A stretch of 42,904 nucleotides of DNA from Ferruginibacter sp. (GTDB taxonomy: Bacteria; Bacteroidota; Bacteroidia; Chitinophagales; Chitinophagaceae): positions 1-42,904 of the forward strand of contig NZ_JAQBNR010000066.1 of the NCBI RefSeq assembly GCF_028288465.1, given 5' to 3'. The notes below the pieces were generated by a model. The model worked only from the letters and a program-made list of their open reading frames with translations. It was not told where the DNA came from and ran no database searches. Made by a program: the position numbers and the translations under genes. Shown here one piece after another: positions 1 through 11,300 of the stretch; position 1 is the stretch's first letter, and the number at the start of each line of letters is the position of its first letter.

Positions 1-485
1 GCAGCGTCATAAAGGTAGTACTTGAATTTAATCACCGTTTCTGGCCGGCAGAGGCAGGCTTTATAATCAGTGACGAATTGTTTAAAACCTGGTGGACACA
101 ATTACCTGATACTTCAGCCATATTAACAGGTTGGTTGGGTGGCCCGGGTGCTGAAAATTTATCCGATGCAACCGATGAGTTAATATTATATAAAGCACTG
201 CAATCGCTGGCTTCTATTTTTTCAATGTCAGTTATTCAAATGCAGGATATGCTGACAGCCAGTTATATTTTTAACTGGCAAAACGATGTGTTCGCTTTCG
301 GGGGCTACAGTTATGATACCATAGAATCATCCGGAGCAAAAAAACTGCTTAGCACGCCTTTGGATAAAACACTCTTTTTTGCAGGAGAAGCGCTTTACAT
401 TGGCGAAAAAAACGCTACTGTTGAAGCCGCTTTGCAAAGTGCCGCGACTACGGCTAAAATAATACTCAGCGATCTGATTGGTTAA
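1..485 (+). CDS. Flavin monoamine oxidase family protein, C-terminal part (5' end outside window)
   Basis: The reading frame is open from base 3 and ends at 483-485, so only the last ~160 residues are present; the TTG at 78 is internal and not a start. The C-terminus has the hallmark of FAD-dependent amine oxidases: a GGYSYDT segment (about residues 100-106) followed by a FAGEALY block and a helix beginning TVEAALQSA. In this family (monoamine oxidase, spermine oxidase, L-amino acid oxidase) that block covers the FAD isoalloxazine site and the last helix. The enzyme would oxidise an amine to an imine and yield hydrogen peroxide; the substrate cannot be read from this fragment. A strong intrinsic terminator lies 80 bp downstream, so this is the last gene of its unit. 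Confidence 0.85.
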   Translation, partial: SVIKVVLEFNHRFWPAEAGFIISDELFKTWWTQLPDTSAILTGWLGGPGAENLSDATDELILYKALQSLASIFSMSVIQMQDMLTASYIFNWQNDVFAFGGYSYDTIESSGAKKLLSTPLDKTLFFAGEALYIGEKNATVEAALQSAATTAKIILSDLIG

Positions 486-564
486 AATTGGCTGCTGAAA
501 CGAAGCCTCGTACAAATCTGCCAGGCTGCTATTTTTATAAATCACCAACAGGTTACTTTTTATT

Positions 565-596
565 ACCCGGCTAACCGAAATAGCCGGGTGTTTTTT
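565..596 (+). terminator. Intrinsic terminator after the amine oxidase gene
   Basis: A perfect 9-bp stem (ACCCGGCTA at 565-573 and TAGCCGGGT at 581-589) with a 7-nt loop is followed by GTTTTTT at 590-596. It is a textbook rho-independent terminator for the + strand amine oxidase gene. Confidence 0.9.
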
Positions 597-744
597 CACC
601 TTATCTCAATCGTATTGATCTGAAAACTACGCTTCTAAAAAAAAAGAACTGATAATTGGTAAAGGTTTTTGCGTACGTCCTGCCTTAAATCAGATAGCAA
701 GTTTCCGCAAATTTCCATACTTTTTTTATGTAGATTGCGGAAAG

Positions 745-752
745 TATATTTG
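745..752 (+). promoter_or_regulatory. Bacteroidota -7 promoter element upstream of the TMEM220-like gene
   Basis: TATATTTG matches the Bacteroidota sigma-ABfr -7 consensus TAnnTTTG exactly and lies about 60 bp before the start at 813. A TTG at 735-737 is too close to serve as the -33 element, so only the -7 half is convincing. The rest of the 486-812 gap holds the terminator at 565-596 and otherwise nothing recognisable. Confidence 0.5.
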
Positions 753-812
753 CCGCCTGTGAAGACAAAATAAGCCCCTTTAAAATTATCTTTAAACCTT
801 CAACGAATTGCC

Positions 813-1208
813 GTGAAAGTATTTAATCTTATTTGCTGCTTTTTATTTATCGTATTCGCAGCGCTGCAATACAATGATCCTGATCCGTATGTTTGGGTAC
901 CAATTTATATGTACACGGCTGTTTTATGCTGGCTGGCGGCGAAGAAACGATATTATCCCAAATTGTATTTGTATGGAATAGGGGTATACACATTGTATGC
1001 AGTTTACAAAGCTTTTGATGCCAATGGCCTGGTGGATTGGATTAAGCTGCACCATGCAGAAAACATTGCTGGAACCATGAAAGCTGAACAGCCATGGATT
1101 GAAGAGTCCAGGGAGTTTTTTGGTTTACTGATTTTAATTGCTGTGCTGGCCATAAATTACTATGTCGCCGTAAAGAAACGTTCTGAAAAGAATGTAATAG
1201 GTCAATAG
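813..1208 (+). CDS. TMEM220-like small integral membrane protein
   Basis: This 131-residue protein has hydrophobic segments at about residues 4-20, 28-43, 49-66 and 104-119. The conserved LQYNDPDPYVW segment just after the first helix is the signature of the transmembrane family 220 (TMEM220), found in many Bacteroidota and in animals; no biochemical role is established. The start is GTG at 813, chosen because the first membrane helix begins immediately after it and no other in-frame start fits. A -7 element at 745-752 suggests it is transcribed alone. The downstream kinase gene starts 141 bp later. Confidence 0.8.
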   Translation: MKVFNLICCFLFIVFAALQYNDPDPYVWVPIYMYTAVLCWLAAKKRYYPKLYLYGIGVYTLYAVYKAFDANGLVDWIKLHHAENIAGTMKAEQPWIEESREFFGLLILIAVLAINYYVAVKKRSEKNVIGQ

Positions 1209-1349
1209 TGGCACTGGAAAGATTTTGCCCTTTTCTAAAATGGTGCATGCCAAATTATAGTAAATTTTGCGTATCCTCTCTCAATTAACCCAGAATTCAT
1301 TTTCAAACCAATGATTTTGTTTAGTAACAGCAACGTTTAATAATATTCA

Positions 1350-2414
1350 ATGAAAAAAAATTCAGTTCGGGAAAGTGAATTTATTAAAGCGATTGACCGG
1401 TTTAAACTTTTATCCCTTGCCACTAAGGAAGGCATCTGGGAATACGATTTTATCACAAAAAAATCCTTTTATAATGAAGGCATTACCGAACTTTTCGGAC
1501 ATGGCTATCCGGAAATAGAAGACAACAATACCTGGTGGAGAAACAATATTCACCCACAGGATAAAAACAGGGTCATCAATGCCCTGGACGACTTATTGGC
1601 CGGTACTGAAAATGTGTGGTGGGGTAAGTACCTTTTCAGATGCAAAAACGGAAATTACAAATTAATTCTCGACAGGTTGTTTGTAGTCAGAAACGAAGAC
1701 AATACGCCGATCAGGCTGATTGGCACAATGCAGGATCTTTCGGAACTGGATACACTGGAACAAAAGTTTGACCATATCCGGCAGGAACATCAGCAAATTA
1801 TTTACAAAGCGGTCTTCCAGGCAGAAGAAGCTGAGCGTCACCACATCAGTGAAGAACTGCACGAAAATATCAACCAGGTGCTGGGTGCCATCAATTTGCA
1901 TATCGCCAACGCAAAAAAACATGTCAGTATTACAGGGCTTGCCTGGCTGGAAGAAGCCCAGCATTTATTGTTGGAGTCAATCTCTGGAATCCGGGTTTTA
2001 TCAAAGCGCCTGTCCCCAATTTCGCTGAACATGCTTGGTTTAAAACTAGCACTGGAAGAATTACTGATTGCTTTAAAAAAAGAGAATCAAATTCATTACA
2101 CCCTTTTTGTAGACGACATTGATTTCCGTAAAGTGAATATAGATTTACAGACTGCCTTTTATCGTATTGCACAACACCAGTTTACGAATATTTTAAAACA
2201 TTCCAACGCTACCCATGTAACGGTGCGGCTTACCGTTGTTAACAAAAAAATAAAAATGCGTATTAGTGATAACGGCACCGGCGTTGATCTTAAGGGGTTA
2301 CAGTTTGGGAAAGGTTTTTCAACCATTCAGCAAAGATCTGCCATTTTTGGAGGCAGCTTTAACCTGGAAAGTGTGGAGGCAAAGCCAGGTTTTACGATGG
2401 AAGTGATGATATAA
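1350..2414 (+). CDS. PAS domain sensor histidine kinase
   Basis: A 354-residue cytosolic histidine kinase without membrane helices. Residues ~14-135 form a PAS fold of the PAS_3 type (GIWEYD near 28-33, IHPQD near 67-71, GTMQDL near 125-130). Residues ~150-230 form the dimerisation/phosphoacceptor helices, with the likely phosphorylated His171 in the box EELHENINQ; this is the HisKA_3-like, NarX/DesK-type arrangement common in Bacteroidota, with Glu instead of Asp after the His. The C-terminal ~100 residues are an HATPase_c domain with the N-box around NILKHSNAT and the G1 box DNGTGVD. It would sense an intracellular or gas/redox-like signal and phosphorylate a response regulator, which is not in this window. 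Confidence 0.88.
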   Translation: MKKNSVRESEFIKAIDRFKLLSLATKEGIWEYDFITKKSFYNEGITELFGHGYPEIEDNNTWWRNNIHPQDKNRVINALDDLLAGTENVWWGKYLFRCKNGNYKLILDRLFVVRNEDNTPIRLIGTMQDLSELDTLEQKFDHIRQEHQQIIYKAVFQAEEAERHHISEELHENINQVLGAINLHIANAKKHVSITGLAWLEEAQHLLLESISGIRVLSKRLSPISLNMLGLKLALEELLIALKKENQIHYTLFVDDIDFRKVNIDLQTAFYRIAQHQFTNILKHSNATHVTVRLTVVNKKIKMRISDNGTGVDLKGLQFGKGFSTIQQRSAIFGGSFNLESVEAKPGFTMEVMI

Positions 2415-2824
2415 AAAAAGTGCACAGAGTTGCGTTCAATGCATTCCTTGTATCTGCAATTGATCAAGTTAAAAAAATAACTGCAACAACTTTTTTTGAT
2501 TGTTATTGTACCTAACCTCTTTCCTCACTTTAAAAAACATTTCTAAAAAATGCAGGCAGAAAAACTTGCATCGGTTCATATTTTTTTCTATCTTACTACT
2601 GTTTTTATTCGATTGCATGTGCAGTATCGGGTTTGGTCCGAACAGAGAATATTACCACTTTAATAAAGTTGAATAATGAGTCTCTTCGTATGTTAGCTAT
2701 TAGGAATCTTTGCTCAAACTGTCTTCATTTGCGGGTCATTCCCTGTCTTGTGGTCTCAGAATGTCCATTGAAACTGAACGTGAGTTATGGAACATATTTC
2801 TTCTAAAAAGGTGTCTCTTTGTCA
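2415..2824. other. Intergenic stretch with no recognised gene
   Basis: About 410 bp between the histidine kinase and the P-loop gene. No conserved reading frame, RNA gene, strong hairpin or consensus -7 element was found on either strand. It may be the leader of the downstream gene or the remains of a lost response-regulator gene, but nothing in the sequence shows that. Confidence 0.5.
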
Positions 2825-3466
2825 ATGACCATTCCAACTTCTTTAACATGCATTGTTTTTTTTGGTAAGACAGGTTCGGGTAAAACGATGTTACTGCAAC
2901 AGCTTGAAAACTCAGGCTACCCCACCATCAACATTGAACAAACGGCATCTCACCGGGGATCAGCCTTCGGCGGAATGCTATTGCCTCCGCAACCCTCGCA
3001 AGATGAGTTTGAAAACGTACTTCAGAATAAATTCCTTTTACACTCCCACTCACCTTATATTTTTATAGAACAAAAAGTATCGCCGGTAGGTATATTACGA
3101 CTTCCGGGTTGGCTTAATGCAAAAATGAATGAAGGAATTTCTCTGCAACTGGAGGTTGAAAAAAAAACAAGGGTTCAAAATATTTTGAAAGCATATGGCC
3201 CCGCAGGAAAGGAAAGCTTTCTGACCGCTTTAAACAAATTACATAAGCGTTTGCCCCACCCCGTTATGCAACAACTGGAAGCATTGCTGCAGGAAGAAAA
3301 TTATACCTCATTTATAACATTGATGCTGGATTATTATGATGCAACAACAAACTACACTACTGATAATAAACAGCGCATCAATGTACCGGTAAGCGGCAAC
3401 AATCCATCTGCCGATGCAAAAGAAGTTTTAACTGTGCTTGAACGTTTCGGTATTGTTATTTTTTAA
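2825..3466 (+). CDS. Stand-alone P-loop ATPase domain of MnmH/SelU (tRNA 2-selenouridine synthase) type
   Basis: This 213-residue protein starts with a Walker A loop GKTGSGKT at residues 14-21, followed by the family-specific block HRGSAFGG, the QPSQDEFENVL helix and a FIEQK...VGILRLP strand region. These match the C-terminal half of tRNA 2-selenouridine synthase, which binds the geranyl/selenophosphate-dependent tRNA intermediate. The usual N-terminal rhodanese domain with its catalytic cysteine is absent, and nothing like it lies upstream. I preferred ATG at 2825 over TTG at 2819 because it is a normal start codon next to an AAAAAGG stretch. Its 3' end overlaps the convergent 622-aa gene by 11 bp. 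The family match is good; whether it acts on tRNA alone is unknown. Confidence 0.72.
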   Translation: MTIPTSLTCIVFFGKTGSGKTMLLQQLENSGYPTINIEQTASHRGSAFGGMLLPPQPSQDEFENVLQNKFLLHSHSPYIFIEQKVSPVGILRLPGWLNAKMNEGISLQLEVEKKTRVQNILKAYGPAGKESFLTALNKLHKRLPHPVMQQLEALLQEENYTSFITLMLDYYDATTNYTTDNKQRINVPVSGNNPSADAKEVLTVLERFGIVIF

Positions 3467-5324
3467 CTGCATCCACACGGTCATAGTAAAGACCACTTGA
3501 ACCTTCTCCACGCCCAACCTGTTTTCTATATCCATACCAGTTTATTACAGCACCGTTATACCAGCGGGTTCTTTGGAAAGTAGCGGACAATTGTACGCCC
3601 GCTCTTGGTATTTCTTCTTCATTAATAAAGTAAGCCTTAGCTTTTTCGTCGTCATCTCCTGCAATGCCTTCCCGTAATAATTGCGTTACCGGCCGTATGT
3701 GTGTAAATTCATTATTAAACAGCCTCGGCATGGCGGCACGTTGCAATTTTACCTGCCTGTTCAATTCATCTGAATGCACCGGTATAAAAGGTATCCAGTT
3801 TTCAGGAACTGTATTGGCAAGCGTATACCGGAACATCACATCAACATCTGTTTCATTGGTAACAGGTGTAGTATCAACTGCCTTCAATGCTTCTGTAAAA
3901 GATCTTGAACTATTATGACCGTCTGTATTACTTCCCAGTTCATCCCCCACGCTTGATTCTATTGCCCATATGCTGTTGGTCATTTCATCTCTTACAAAAA
4001 ACACTTCCTCAGCCGGCTCACTTTCTAAATTTTTCACCACGTTGGGCAGTACGAGCAACCTTGTATCTGTTGGTACGTTCCTGGCGCCGTCCGGATTTAC
4101 AGTACTTAAATTGTACATGCCCCATCCGGCCCAGTTATCTGTATTTCCCTGTGTAGCTGATTGTACAAAAAACTGCTGGCCGAATACATCAGTAACTATA
4201 ATTCCTTTTATTTCACACAGTGTGCCGACCGGAACACCGTATGGAACCAGCAACCAGTCTGTATTATACATCAGTGCATATTCAGTAAAAACAAGTTTCG
4301 ATAAATCGGTTGTCTGCGCATTGATATTACCCAGGTCAACTTTTCCATCTTCAAATTGCCAGAAACGGGAATTGGGTGCACCCGCGAATTTAGCCTCCAC
4401 GGGTATTACCGACAACAGTTGTTCTTTTATATTTAGCATATCACCTACATCCGCAGCACCGGAAATACCTTCCACAGTTTCAACCTTGTTCACATCCATA
4501 GAAAACCAGTCCAGGTCTCCGGAATAATATTGGTCGGCCGAAAGGACAATATTGTTGCCATCTTCGGCTGGCAATGCACAATTAAACTGGTACTCCAGTT
4601 TTGACGGAACCCAAGCGGAACTTTCCGCAGACGAAAAGACGTAATTTTTCTGGTACCATGCCACAAAATCATTCATGGCAGCTGTAAGTAAAGGGGTATC
4701 ACCTCCAAGGCTGATAGCCGCTATAGCGTTAACCTGGCTGGCAATGATAGCTACGTACAATTTAGCTCCATCAAAATACCTGCCTGCTGAAGCATTGACC
4801 ATGTTTACATAATTGTCATTGCTTAGTGACTTTACTTTACCGATGATGGTTGCATTGGTGTCACCGTTTTGTACCGGCGCTATTTCATCTATACCAAATT
4901 TTTTAATGAGGTTAGGCTTATACAATTTACTTGCATTCGGTACCACCGGGTTGGCGTTTTCTCCCGCACGGTCAAGGCACCTGAGAAAGATATAGGCGGC
5001 TTCCAGCTTACTTTTAAAATCAAGCTTATAAGGCATGCTTTCTATGCGTTCTTCCAGCGGAATAGAATCGTCAAAAGGCTGCGCTTTTCCATTGGCTGTT
5101 TTTACGTGCGTAATGGCGGTGGTTTTCATGTAAATTTTTGAAAAAATGGCGGAGCCGGTATCTTCTCCCTGCAACTCTCCAAACTGCCATTGCCTGGTAA
5201 GCATCCACAACGCATCATGCACATCTGCTTCAAGCACTTTATCAAATTCAGCATGCCGCGGCCTTGCCTCCAGGCGGTTCCAGGCTCTGAATGGTTCACA
5301 CGAAAAAATGTCTATTCTTGGCAT
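3456..5324 (-). CDS. Conserved hypothetical protein, last gene of the five-gene giant operon (622 aa)
   Basis: I do not recognise a named domain. The N-terminus carries a dense conserved-looking block (FRAWNRLEARPRH at ~12-24, then ALWMLTRQWQFGELQGED at ~38-55). The C-terminus carries ENWIPFIPVH, a PRAGVQLS stretch and a final GRGEGSSGLYYDRVD. From memory, unverified, near-identical blocks occur in uncharacterised proteins of other phyla, always in large clusters. There is no signal peptide, membrane helix or catalytic motif; the protein looks globular with many Trp and Tyr residues. The start ATG is only 9 bp after the stop of the 2166-aa gene, so translation is probably coupled. Its 3' end overlaps the convergent P-loop gene by 11 bp. 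Confidence 0.75.
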   Translation of the reverse strand: MPRIDIFSCEPFRAWNRLEARPRHAEFDKVLEADVHDALWMLTRQWQFGELQGEDTGSAIFSKIYMKTTAITHVKTANGKAQPFDDSIPLEERIESMPYKLDFKSKLEAAYIFLRCLDRAGENANPVVPNASKLYKPNLIKKFGIDEIAPVQNGDTNATIIGKVKSLSNDNYVNMVNASAGRYFDGAKLYVAIIASQVNAIAAISLGGDTPLLTAAMNDFVAWYQKNYVFSSAESSAWVPSKLEYQFNCALPAEDGNNIVLSADQYYSGDLDWFSMDVNKVETVEGISGAADVGDMLNIKEQLLSVIPVEAKFAGAPNSRFWQFEDGKVDLGNINAQTTDLSKLVFTEYALMYNTDWLLVPYGVPVGTLCEIKGIIVTDVFGQQFFVQSATQGNTDNWAGWGMYNLSTVNPDGARNVPTDTRLLVLPNVVKNLESEPAEEVFFVRDEMTNSIWAIESSVGDELGSNTDGHNSSRSFTEALKAVDTTPVTNETDVDVMFRYTLANTVPENWIPFIPVHSDELNRQVKLQRAAMPRLFNNEFTHIRPVTQLLREGIAGDDDEKAKAYFINEEEIPRAGVQLSATFQRTRWYNGAVINWYGYRKQVGRGEGSSGLYYDRVDAVKK

Positions 5325-5333
5325 ACAATAAAT

Positions 5334-8300
5334 TTATTTTGGTAAAACTACATCTGCTAAATCCATAACAACCTGTACTCCCAGCGGATTGGTATCTTCA
5401 TTTCTAAACTGTGGTGGCACTACTTCAGAGAAAATGCCAGGTAATACCTGTCCTAAAAAGCTTTTGTCAAAATGATCCGGCTCTACCGCCCTGTTCTTGG
5501 CAAGATCCACCGTGTCAATGATCGTGTACACCAAATCATCCCATGTCCACTGATTGGTGATTTCCGGCGTTACTGCCAGTAATATGGATTGTGGTGGGGA
5601 TGCATTGGGATTATTATAGTTAAAGGTGATGCCCGTAGTTTGTTCCTTAACAGGAATAATTTCCAGCCATTCGTCAATTATAAAACCCGATTGAATGCCG
5701 GCCGTTTGCAACTGTTTAGGATTGAGCAATACGAGTGATGTAACATCACCAACTGGCGCGAATGCTGACGGATACTCTATACCCAGCCAGTAATCTCCGT
5801 CTGCGTAAGGAAGCTGAACAGGTTCTGCCTGGGCAACAGGCAGATTGTATATATCCGTTGTTTGTATCACCATGGAAAGATCATACATACGCTCCCTTAC
5901 TTTGGACACATTTTGTAACCAGTCTTCCATAACCAGCGATCCGCCATTTCTTGCAATCTTCTTATCGGGTGCAAGTGCCAGTTCTTTTTGTATACTGGTT
6001 GTTTCCAGCGGCGTATACAATGGATTTACAATGGCATTTTTACCCAATACTATTTTGGTAAGCTCAATTAACTTTTGCACTCTCAACTTTACACTTGTAA
6101 CGCTTGCCATTGCCGTTACTGCTGCGGTTGCTTCGGCTTCCCTGGCCACCGCTTGTTTGTAAATATTGACCACCTGTTGCAGCAAACCCGTTGCCCGCTG
6201 GTCACCTGTTGCTGCCGCATCAAAAGGTATAGAAAGCGCATGCGGTATGCCCAGGAACACGGCATTGTGCAGGTATGTAAACAAGGTATCAACCTGCGCC
6301 ACAGTTGGTACTACATCATTTACAGGCGTTTTACCACTAAGCACATCTGTAAGAAAAGCAGCAGTAGCAATGTCCTGTATAAATAGTTGCAACGATTTAT
6401 GTGCTGCTGTAACCCGTTTGTTTAATTCGTCCGCATCACAATTGCCTGGATTATCAGGATTTACCGGGTCGTTCGGCAGCCGGATATCACTGTCTCCGGC
6501 ATATTTGGCGCTGCTCACCATATTGCGGATATACTTCATCAGGATGTATATTTCCGACAAAGATTTATCATCCAAACTCCAGCCATTATCCCGTTCTTTT
6601 ATATCAATCGTAATCACAGACTGATAATCATTGTTTGCCTTTCGATAGAGACTGATGATTATTTCCTGCAATTCGCTTTCGCCTCCCGGCACCAGGAAGA
6701 GGTCGATTGCCTGCAGCCCCGATGCACCAATGTCAAAGCTTGTTTTTGTAACGTTATTATTTGCATCAACGGCTGTAAGTACATATTTGATTGCTTTTGC
6801 CGGCCCTAAAGTAAGGCCAAGCCAGTTGTTGAACGATGGCTCTGTCAATGATCTTACGGTAGGTGCCGCTGCCCAACCGGCAGGCACCTGGAAGAAATTA
6901 TTGGTTGCGGAAAAATTCAAAATGATGCGCTGCGTTACCACTGTACCGTTTCTTACAGTGTCAATAATTTGAGGATCAGGCATGTGCTTTCCCTCTGCCA
7001 GTGCTGTTAATACGGCACTTGCCCGAACATGATTGCCTAATACCATCTGGTAAACACTTTCCGACATCGCCAGGTCTCCCAGTGCATCAAATGCATCTGC
7101 CATCCGGTCTATCTCTTCAATGATGCTGTCGTATACTTTATTTTTATTGTCGCCGGCCAGGTTCGCATCAAGTACATCGGTTATCAATTTTGGAAACTTT
7201 GCGTAATTATTGGCTTTCAGCAATTCAGCAATGGTATCATCTTTTATTGCCGGGTTAGATGGCCAATCCACGGCAGCGTGCACTTTATCAAGTATGGTCG
7301 TGCCGTTTACAACAAGGCTTATATAGGTTGCGCTGCCATTGGCAGTTTCATCCACTGCCTGCTGCAACGGAAATACTTTGCGTAGCGGTTGAATATATTT
7401 GTCCAGCTCGATTGTTTTGTAACGGTCATGCAATCCTCTTTCAAATTGAAAACCAAGAATGGCACCCAGTTCCTGGCCGTTCCGGATTCCTTCGATCAAT
7501 TGCATTGCCATGCGAACGCGGCCGGATGAAATATTGACTGCAAGCCGGTTGGCGATATCTTCTGCAGAAGTATTGTTGGTCATATAGGCATTGCGCAATA
7601 CCGCAGCAGTAATAGCCTGCCCGATAGATGGCCCGTGAATAAAGCCCTGGTTGGAGGCGTCGTGATAAACAGGTTTCGTGGCATCCAGCTTAAAATTGGC
7701 CAGCTTTTTCTGATCTGCAAATTTATCCTTGCCTTTATCCCTGCGCAGGTTTTCAACATACCCGTAGGCGCCAAGAAAAACGCCTGCTGGTTGTTTCGCT
7801 CTCTGCTGCTGCAACCGCTTTGCAACAAAGCCGAGCAGCCAGGAATCAAGGCGGTAAGTGCAGAGATCAACGTGTTCCGCCATCAGCAAATCCAGCTCGT
7901 TTGTGGTGGCACGTTTTAGTGTTGTTATTGCCTGCCTTGTACGACTTAATTTGTCAAAAAATTGTTTATGCGAATTATTGAACATTCCCGGGTTGGTAGT
8001 TTTCACTCCATCAAGATAATTAGCCAGTGACTTCGGCCCCTGGTTAATAAACTGGTAAAATGGTTTGGCTGTAGTGGCAGGTGGCAAAGCAATATCAGTC
8101 ACCAAATCACTCAGGGTTTTAAAAAGAAAATGCCACTTGGTCAGATACTTGTTTACATATTTGCCATTCTGAAATAATTTGTAATGGTAATGGCTTGTAT
8201 TGCCTGCGATGCGCCTGTCAAGCTCAGGTAAAATTGCTTCCGATTGTAAAATATTCAATGCTGCCTCCTGATACCCCTGCAGCAAAGATTGCCGCAATAG

Positions 8301-11300
8301 TACAAAAAGCATGGTATCAAAAGGAATCTTTGCCGGGTCTCCTACCGCATTTCCTCCGAGTAAACTGTTGGCGCCGGAAGTCAACAGCCAGCTTAAGTAA
8401 TCGCTTTTTAAACCGTTGTCGGCATCAGGTATCGTATCAATTAAGTTTCCGGTAACAGGCAGCGAATTTTCTACCAGTCTGGCAATAAACAGGCGGGATG
8501 ATTCGAACTGGTGCAGGATGCGGGAATATTTGGCATCCGTAAGCTGCCATGTTGTAAGTCCTCCGGGCCACCGCTCATCTATAAAATCAAATGATGGTGT
8601 AAAAACGCCGTCCAGTATTTGGTTTTTGAAAAGCTCTGTCAAACCATTTGGACCAAAGACATCTGTTGCCTTAAAGTTGGTACCAAATCCATCGGCAGAA
8701 GCATTAGGGCCTTTGGCAATGTTAATGGCATACCTGTAAAAATAATCGAGAGAGCTGGCATTTAATCCCAGCATTTGTACAAAACGCTTTTGAGCGTCCT
8801 CGCCTTCCATATCAAGATTTCCCGAATGAATTACATTGTTGTCACGAAGCGATGTCCATGTATTCTTCAGCATATTCAGCAACCTGTACAGGCGCATTTC
8901 ATACCGCTGCTGCAATTTATTTTCCAGGGCAGGCGAAGGCACAGTCCATGGCAAAATTGTTTTTGCTTCATCAATACTTAAATCAGGGATGTTGCCTGGA
9001 TATAATTGCAATTGGGAAAATGCGGTAGTGGCTAAAATACCATACGGCTGCATTCCAATACGCACGGATGGAACAATGCCTCTTCCCACGCAATAATTAG
9101 TAAAGAAATTTTCTGTACGCCGGATATTGTCATAGGTAAACAATCCATCCCACATTTCTTCCATATAATGCCCAAGCGATACTCCCCATAAAGCCCTGTT
9201 GGCGGCAAAGGCATTGGCAATTTCAAGATTGCCAGAATAGTTGGCAAACTGGGTAACCGCATTGTCAATACCCAATGCATCTGAAAAATATTTGCCATCT
9301 GCCTTTTTAAAAATATCTGTTTCGCCCAGGTTATATTTCAGGTTATTTATTTCAATGTCATATCGCTGCTGCGAGTCATTACCGCTTTGCCAGCCTGATG
9401 CAGCTTCATGTGTATTATTGGTAGGCGTACCCACTTTTAAAAAGTCAAGGCCGTCCACCCCATAAATGTGATTAGTGATAAGCTGTTCAAACAATTGTTT
9501 TGAATTGGTTGCATCAGATCCTTTAATTCCCAGTACAATTAACCTGTCAAAACCATTATTATATTCATCATCAGTAATGTCGAGTGTAATACCAAATCCT
9601 TTTGAAACGGCGGTATTGTAATCAGTCATCCACTTTAGCCCTTCGTCAATATTCAGGTTGCCGTCGGCATCAATTGTAAATAAAGACAGATCATCAAATT
9701 TTTGCGGATCCAGGCCCAGCTGCACGGTTTCATCTACTGCATTACCAACGGCAATGCGTGTAAACTGGCTGCCTTTCATGGTGATTACGGCAAATTTATC
9801 GGGCAGGCAATTTGAATAAGGCGCCACGGTCCAGTCTTTATCTTTTGCAGCTACTGCCGGAAATACAAATGGATTGTCTATCGCGTTAACAAAGTCTTTG
9901 TGATTAACAGGTTTTATTTTATTTAATGCGTTTTGTATGCTTTCAAGATTGCCGGACATCATATGAAGGCTATGGACAAACGCCGCGGCTATTTTTTGTT
10001 TCAGGCCGCTTAAATCCTGGTTACTGGTGATCAGCTGGTTTAACAACCCTGCTGTATTTATAAAATTGCTTCTGAATTTTTCGAGTAAAAAATCCTGCTC
10101 CTTTTTTAAGGAGGAAAGTATTGTGCTGATTTTTAAAAGATTGGTATGCACCTCTGCCAATGCTTTTTGTGCAAAAGTGGCCGATACAATGTTTGATATG
10201 GGCTTATCTAACGGCAATTGTTTTAGCCGTGCATTGATTGCGGTAAGGATAGTGATTGCATCAATAATTTTTGAAGAAGGGCCGGTCTGAAAGATAGCTT
10301 TGTTTGCAGCAATAGCAGAAGGGTTTAACACCCTCGCCACCCATGACGCACGGTGTGTGCCCAATGCCTTGCACAGGGTTTGCCAGGCGGCCATTTGTAA
10401 ATCCTTATCGCCACCAGCCGCCCACCAAACTTTCCAGAACTGTTTACCGGCATCTGTTTCTGTTGGCGACAAAGCCTCTTCATGCGTTTGTACAAAAACA
10501 TCATCCGGATAAATACGCACCCACAGCTGGTTAACCATTTTTGGCGGATCAGTGATGTATACCGGCTTTGGAAAATTTCCAACCGCCTGGCCGGCAAAGC
10601 CGCCGATAACACTGGACACACTCTGATTAAAAAATGTACTGATCAGATTTTTACCAGCGCCCTGAGATTTGTTCGCCGTATTGTAATTATTAATTTTTGT
10701 AACGGAGTTGGTGACTTCTGTGTTGATAGAAGCAAACAAACTTTGCAGTTTTGATATCTGCCCCGGCTTTGATTCCAATATCGGAGATTGAATTGTTTTA
10801 GCGAGCGAATTAATCCGGGGCTCCAGGTAGGTCTTGTATTTTTTTATCACCTCGTACCCCTGTTGTTTTTGGGCATTGAATCTTTTTATTTTAACCAACG
10901 CTTTAATTCCGCTAAAATAAACGTCGCCCGTTTGTACGGCTGGCGGGCCGGGTAAATTATTTAATAACAGCAGCGAGCCAGCGGCAAAAGCATTGCTCAA
11001 AGCAATAATAGCGGTTACAACCGGTTGTGCTGTTTCAGTTGCAAATTTTTTCCATGCAGCATCGGTATGCATTTTCTCAATAGATGCACCCAACGTGCCG
11101 AGTTGTGTTTGTATATCTGCCTGTAGTTGTTGAATGCGTTTTCGCTGCGTTGCATCTATATATTGCAACGCTTTGATACCTGCATCAACGTTCTGATAAA
11201 AGTCCTTAATAACATTTAAAGTGTCGGTGATGTATCCATACAGCGTCTTCTTATTTTTTACATCTGTATAAGGCACTTTCTTCTTGTTAACACCATTCAA

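Noticed and set aside
1662..2172. Several frames inside and opposite to the histidine kinase gene
   Set aside because: They overlap a complete kinase with all its conserved motifs and have no protein-like features of their own.
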